In this document: positions 6,716 to 9,704 of the stretch, piece after piece
Numbering within the stretch: the first letter of the stretch is position 1
Layout: every line of letters begins with the position of its first letter
DNA from: Lachnospiraceae bacterium
Lineage (GTDB): Bacteria > Bacillota > Clostridia > Lachnospirales > Lachnospiraceae
NCBI GenBank assembly: GCA_014804565.1
Contig: JAAUZN010000036.1
Location: 44,553-54,256, forward strand
Reading direction: 5' to 3'
Length of the DNA: 9,704 nt
Program-made: the position numbers and the translations under genes
Notes under the pieces: generated by a model
Told to the model about the DNA's origin: nothing
The model's database searches: none
Seen by the model: only the letters and a program-made list of their open reading frames with translations

Positions 6716-7873
6716 TTATAATGCTCCGGGCCGGATCACAGGCGCTATGCTCAGCGGCCCTTCCTGCTCCGGCTCTATCTTTCCCTGCCGCAGCTTTTCT
6801 ACAAACCGCAAAAGCGCAGCTGCCGCGTGCTCCGCATTCCACATATCGCGGATGGTCTCATAGGCGGCATATCCCATGCCCCGTCTCTCCTCCCAGTGCT
6901 CGAAAAGATCCAGCACCAACGCCTCCATCCGGTCATAGCTTCCCTTCTCATAGAGCAGGCCGTTTTCCCCGTGGCGGATCAGGAAAGGCGCAGCGCCTAC
7001 TCTGGCATCCACCACCTCCACGCAGCCGCTGTTCATTCCCTCATTGACCACGGCGCCCCATCCCTCCAGCTGATTGCTGGTAAAAAGATGAATGTGGCAT
7101 TTTTCCATCACATCCCGCACCTTTTCCGGCGGGGTATATCCATAAAAAACAAAGGAGTCCCGCAAACCTTCCCGCTCCACTTCCTGCCGGATCTCCGGCT
7201 CCATCTCTCCGCTGCCCAGCATATGGATACGGAAAGCATATCCCTTCTTTTGCAGCGTTTTCGCAAGCCGCACCACATATTCCGGGTGTTTTAAAGGAAT
7301 GAACCGCCCCGCCCAGACGATCTGAAGCGGTCCCTGCGCCGGCTTCATCGCCGCAAACGCTTCCTCACTGTAGGTTCGCAGCTCGGTAAAATATCCCCAG
7401 CAAAAAAGTTTATTCGGATAGGCGCCGATCAGGCGAAAATCCGACGCCGTATAGGCCCCCGCACAGAGCATACAGATATTCTGTCTGCGATATCGGATAT
7501 GCTCTCTGTACTTTGCCAAAAGCCCTCTCGGTGAGACTACCTTCCATTGCCCCTCCCGATAAAGCCGTTCGCTCACCCGCAGGGTCGTTTTCCCGGACAT
7601 AAGTCTGGGAGCCACAATGTCCTCCCGGCCCGTCCAGCCAAAGAGCACCACATCGCTCTCCATGATCTTTTTCAGGCACTCGTATTCGTCCTCATAGAGG
7701 CACATAACGTACGGTATATCGTTTATGTCAACACTCCAGCCCATCTCCCGGCGTTCCTGCTCCATGGGCATAGTCTGGATAAACGTAAAATCCTTTCCCA
7801 GTCTCTGATAGAGCGCCTCACAAAAAGGGATCTGGTGATGATTGATATAGTTGGACACGAAAGTAAAGGTCAT
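6716..7873 (-). CDS. Family 4 glycosyltransferase (GT-B fold)
   Basis: A 385-residue soluble retaining glycosyltransferase. The N-terminal half opens with FVSNYINHHQIPFCEAL, a pattern seen in glycan-locus GT4 enzymes. The C-terminal donor domain starts near residue 183 with IVWAGRFIPLKHPE, where Arg190 and Lys195 are expected to hold the donor phosphates. YGYTPPEKV follows at about 244-252. The EX7E motif is LEGWGAVVNEG, with Glu270 and Glu278. ENGLLYEKG comes near 303-311. It would add a hexose or similar residue from a nucleotide sugar to a growing lipid-linked glycan at the cytoplasmic membrane face. ATG 7873 overlaps the preceding gene's TGA as ATGA, with GGAG 8 nt upstream inside that gene, so translation is probably coupled. 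Donor and linkage are not predictable. Confidence 0.9.
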   Translation of the reverse strand: MTFTFVSNYINHHQIPFCEALYQRLGKDFTFIQTMPMEQERREMGWSVDINDIPYVMCLYEDEYECLKKIMESDVVLFGWTGREDIVAPRLMSGKTTLRVSERLYREGQWKVVSPRGLLAKYREHIRYRRQNICMLCAGAYTASDFRLIGAYPNKLFCWGYFTELRTYSEEAFAAMKPAQGPLQIVWAGRFIPLKHPEYVVRLAKTLQKKGYAFRIHMLGSGEMEPEIRQEVEREGLRDSFVFYGYTPPEKVRDVMEKCHIHLFTSNQLEGWGAVVNEGMNSGCVEVVDARVGAAPFLIRHGENGLLYEKGSYDRMEALVLDLFEHWEERRGMGYAAYETIRDMWNAEHAAAALLRFVEKLRQGKIEPEQEGPLSIAPVIRPGAL

Positions 7874-9156
7874 TCCATCATCTCCCGGTAAATATGCATC
7901 AGGCGATAATAATTCTGATCCGCATCATGATTGATACGCGCATGCTTTCTGGCATTGTCCGAGAGACGATCCACGATCGCCTCCTTCGTGAATATCTCAA
8001 TGATGCTGTCCGCCAGCGCTTCCACATCTCCGGGCGGATAGAGGAAACCGTCCCCGCCGTCCGTCAGAATGTTATGTATGCCCCCAACATTGGCCGCTAC
8101 GCAGGGCACGCCGAGCAGCATCGCTTCCCCCACGGAATTGGGAGAGTTTTCCAGCACCGAAGGGCAGACAAAAACCTGACAGCTCAGATACTGCTTCTTC
8201 ATCTCCTCCGCATCCAGACGGCCCAGCATGGTCACCTTATCCTCCAGATGATTCTCCTTGATAAGCTTTTTCAGATACTTGCCGTAGGCGGGCAGCTTCA
8301 GCACATCCTTCCAGGTCTCCGCCTTCAAAATATCGGCTCCGGCCACATAGACCTCCGTATCCGGAAACTGCTCCAGGATTCTGGGCATCGCCTGTAAAAG
8401 ATAATGGAACCCCTTCAACGGATAATCTCCCTGACTCAAAAAAATGCGGTGAGTCTGGCAGTTGTTTTTATTCCATCTATCCCGGTAAAACACGCCCCGC
8501 AGCGTCTCATTTAAGAAATGATAAACAGCGTCCGGATTGATCTTCTGCGTCTCCGCAAGGTCAAAATCCGTGCGGCCCGCTATGTGCCCGACCCGCTTCA
8601 AAGCCTCGATCTCATACTCACCGCGTTTCTCAAACTTTTTCTGCTGCTGTCTGATACTGTCTTTTCTCACCCTGTCGCGGAAGGTACTCTTCCTTTGTAC
8701 CTTCACGGGCAGATCCGCCATATACACCTTCGCGATCGCAGAGATGATGCCCTGGATCCCCACCAGCGTCCGATCCGGCTGGTCGAACACCTTGATCGAA
8801 GCCAGCGCATGGGGAAACTCCGTGCCAAACACATGCAGAATATCCGGTTTAAAATCATTGATGATCAATTCAAACTGTTTCTCCAGCTCAAAATCGTAGT
8901 GCTCCGGCGCCGTCAGATCCTCCACAAATCCATAACAGTGGCAGGAAATATTTTCTCCAAGCGGCATCATCCTGTCAAAGCTTCCGATGGATTCATCCAC
9001 CGGAAAGGCGATCCCCAGCTCGATCCGGTTTCTCTCCTGTTCCATCACGACCCGGTCTAAGAGACCACTCAGCCAGCCCTCCCTGTTGCTGCAGGGGAGA
9101 TTGAGCCTCTTAGCGATCGCCGGCAGCATAATGTTACATACCCATAAAACTTTCAT
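7870..9156 (-). CDS. Family 4 glycosyltransferase (GT-B fold)
   Basis: A 428-residue retaining glycosyltransferase. The N-terminal domain starts MKVLWVCNIMLPAIA and includes FKPDILHVFGTEFPHA (102-117), a usual acceptor-domain block. A basic, helical stretch at 153-190 (RKSTFRDRVRK) may contact membrane lipid or acceptor. The donor domain has LSQGDYPLKGFHYLLQA, with Lys248 placed to hold phosphate. EX7E is LENSPNSVGEA, with Glu336 and Glu344, followed by GVPCVAANVGG and GFLYPPGD. The frame stays open upstream to 9435, but I start at ATG 9156: GGAGG (9166-9170) is 9 nt before it, the ATG overlaps the previous gene's TGA as ATGA, and MKVLWVCN is the normal start of this family. The longer form would overlap the neighbour by some 280 nt. 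It belongs to the glycan-assembly run; its sugar is unknown. Confidence 0.92.
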   Translation of the reverse strand: MKVLWVCNIMLPAIAKRLNLPCSNREGWLSGLLDRVVMEQERNRIELGIAFPVDESIGSFDRMMPLGENISCHCYGFVEDLTAPEHYDFELEKQFELIINDFKPDILHVFGTEFPHALASIKVFDQPDRTLVGIQGIISAIAKVYMADLPVKVQRKSTFRDRVRKDSIRQQQKKFEKRGEYEIEALKRVGHIAGRTDFDLAETQKINPDAVYHFLNETLRGVFYRDRWNKNNCQTHRIFLSQGDYPLKGFHYLLQAMPRILEQFPDTEVYVAGADILKAETWKDVLKLPAYGKYLKKLIKENHLEDKVTMLGRLDAEEMKKQYLSCQVFVCPSVLENSPNSVGEAMLLGVPCVAANVGGIHNILTDGGDGFLYPPGDVEALADSIIEIFTKEAIVDRLSDNARKHARINHDADQNYYRLMHIYREMME

Positions 9157-9704
9157 TCGTGTTTTCCTCCATAAACCCTTCTCTTCAGTCCCTGATAAAT
9201 TCCCGCCGTCACCTGATTCGATGCCAGATACGTCCGAAGCGGCGCCAGTGTCAAAAGCAGAATGAGTCGATATCGCATGATCTGCTCTCTGCTCATATAT
9301 CTGCTCACGATATGCGCATGCTCTACAGCGGAGCGCCTTTTGTTTTCTCTCGTCTCCGAAAACCCTCCGCCCTCGTAGGAGACCACTGTCACAGGCATAT
9401 AGTCCATCGACGCGCGCGCTCTGTAATAGCACCACAGGAAATGCTCATAGTCAGCCCGAACCTTATAACAGGTCCGAAATCCCCGCTTTTTCAAAAGCCT
9501 CCTGTCATAAAAGCAGGCCTGATGACATGGTACATTTCGGTAGCAGGCAAAATCATCTATCTGAGGGTTCGACATCACATAAGCGCCTGTGCTCCTCTCC
9601 AGAATATTCCCGTAAAGAATCCTCGGCTTGCGGTCTCTCTTTTCGATCTCCTGTTTTACCCTCGCAAGCACCGTCTCATCCTGAAAATAGTCTCCGCAGT
9701 TCAG
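9153..9704 (-). CDS. Family 2 glycosyltransferase, C-terminal part (5' end outside window)
   Basis: The frame is open from the right edge and gives the last 183 residues. It enters at LNCGDYF, the [FL]NxGD form of the GT2 metal/donor site, so the nucleotide-binding N-terminal portion of roughly 80-90 residues lies outside the window. RILYGNI, PCHQACFYDRRLL (HQ block) and VRADYEHFLWCYY (the RADYEHFL stretch replaces the common SDYEFLL catalytic region) follow, then VSYEGGGFSE. This pattern resembles the WcaE-like branch of GT2 enzymes. The tail is basic with a moderately hydrophobic stretch (LILLLTLAPLRTYLA). A GTG at 9671 is an internal codon and not a start, because the family motif continues upstream of it. 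The stop overlaps the next gene's ATG as ATGA. It is probably a cytoplasmic-side transferase in the same operon; its donor is unknown. Confidence 0.9.
   Translation of the reverse strand: MNCGDYFQDETVLARVKQEIEKRDRKPRILYGNILERSTGAYVMSNPQIDDFACYRNVPCHQACFYDRRLLKKRGFRTCYKVRADYEHFLWCYYRARASMDYMPVTVVSYEGGGFSETRENKRRSAVEHAHIVSRYMSREQIMRYRLILLLTLAPLRTYLASNQVTAGIYQGLKRRVYGGKHE

Noticed and set aside
6706..6720. TATAAAATATAAAG before the second GT2 gene as a promoter
   Set aside because: It is AT-rich and -10-like, but the sequence 17 nt upstream is GC-rich coding DNA with no TTGACA-like element.
8518..9060. Plus-strand open frame of about 180 codons opposite the first GT4 gene
   Set aside because: It is antisense to a confidently assigned glycosyltransferase and shows no motif or upstream Shine-Dalgarno; it is a product of third-position base bias.
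9157..9435. N-terminal extension of the first GT4 gene up to 9435
   Set aside because: It would lie entirely within the upstream GT2 coding sequence in another frame, has low-complexity composition, and the ATG at 9156 has an excellent ribosome binding site and a family-typical N-terminus.
1..9704. tRNA or rRNA genes, CRISPR arrays, insertion sequences or attachment sites
   Set aside because: No clover-leaf-like sequence, regularly spaced direct repeats, transposase or terminal inverted repeats were seen; nearly all bases are explained by the nine genes.

Overview
This 9.7 kb window looks like part of a surface-glycan or flagellin-glycosylation locus from a Gram-positive anaerobe. The best guess is Clostridia, probably Lachnospiraceae. 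That rests on strong AGGAGG-type ribosome binding sites, a consensus TTGACT-N17-TATAAT promoter, moderately GC-rich coding sequence and the flavour of the proteins; nothing in the window names the organism. Every supported gene lies on the minus strand, so the locus reads from right to left. Nine genes cover nearly everything, two of them cut by the window edges. The gaps are 36 nt or less, apart from the 64-nt pseB-pseC leader.

Right half, upstream block (9704 to 3924): five glycan-assembly genes in a tight run. In order they are a family 2 glycosyltransferase (5' end missing), two GT-B fold family 4 glycosyltransferases, a second family 2 glycosyltransferase, and a large polytopic GT-C type membrane glycosyltransferase. 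The first two junctions are ATGA stop/start overlaps, and the GT2/GT-C junction also overlaps, so these genes are probably translationally coupled. The four soluble enzymes would add sugars from nucleotide donors on the cytoplasmic side. The GT-C enzyme would use a lipid-linked sugar on the outer face of the membrane.

Left half, downstream block (3938 to 1): a near-perfect sigma-A promoter overlaps the 3' end of the GT-C gene and points into an mtnA-type sugar-1-phosphate isomerase. Next come pseB (inverting UDP-GlcNAc 4,6-dehydratase) and pseC (PLP-dependent 4-aminotransferase), together the first two steps from UDP-GlcNAc toward UDP-4-amino-4,6-dideoxy-AltNAc and pseudaminic-acid-type sugars. 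The last gene is a membrane protein with a large extracytoplasmic domain that runs off the left edge. The later Pse-pathway genes (pseH, pseG, pseI, pseF) are not in view.

The most notable signals are: the mtnA homologue inside a glycan operon with no methionine-salvage partners; the internal promoter that could run the sugar-supply genes separately from the transferases; and a 10-bp hairpin in the pseB-pseC leader that hides one AGGAGG while leaving a second one free next to the likely pseC start. I saw no tRNA, rRNA, CRISPR array, insertion sequence or intrinsic terminator.
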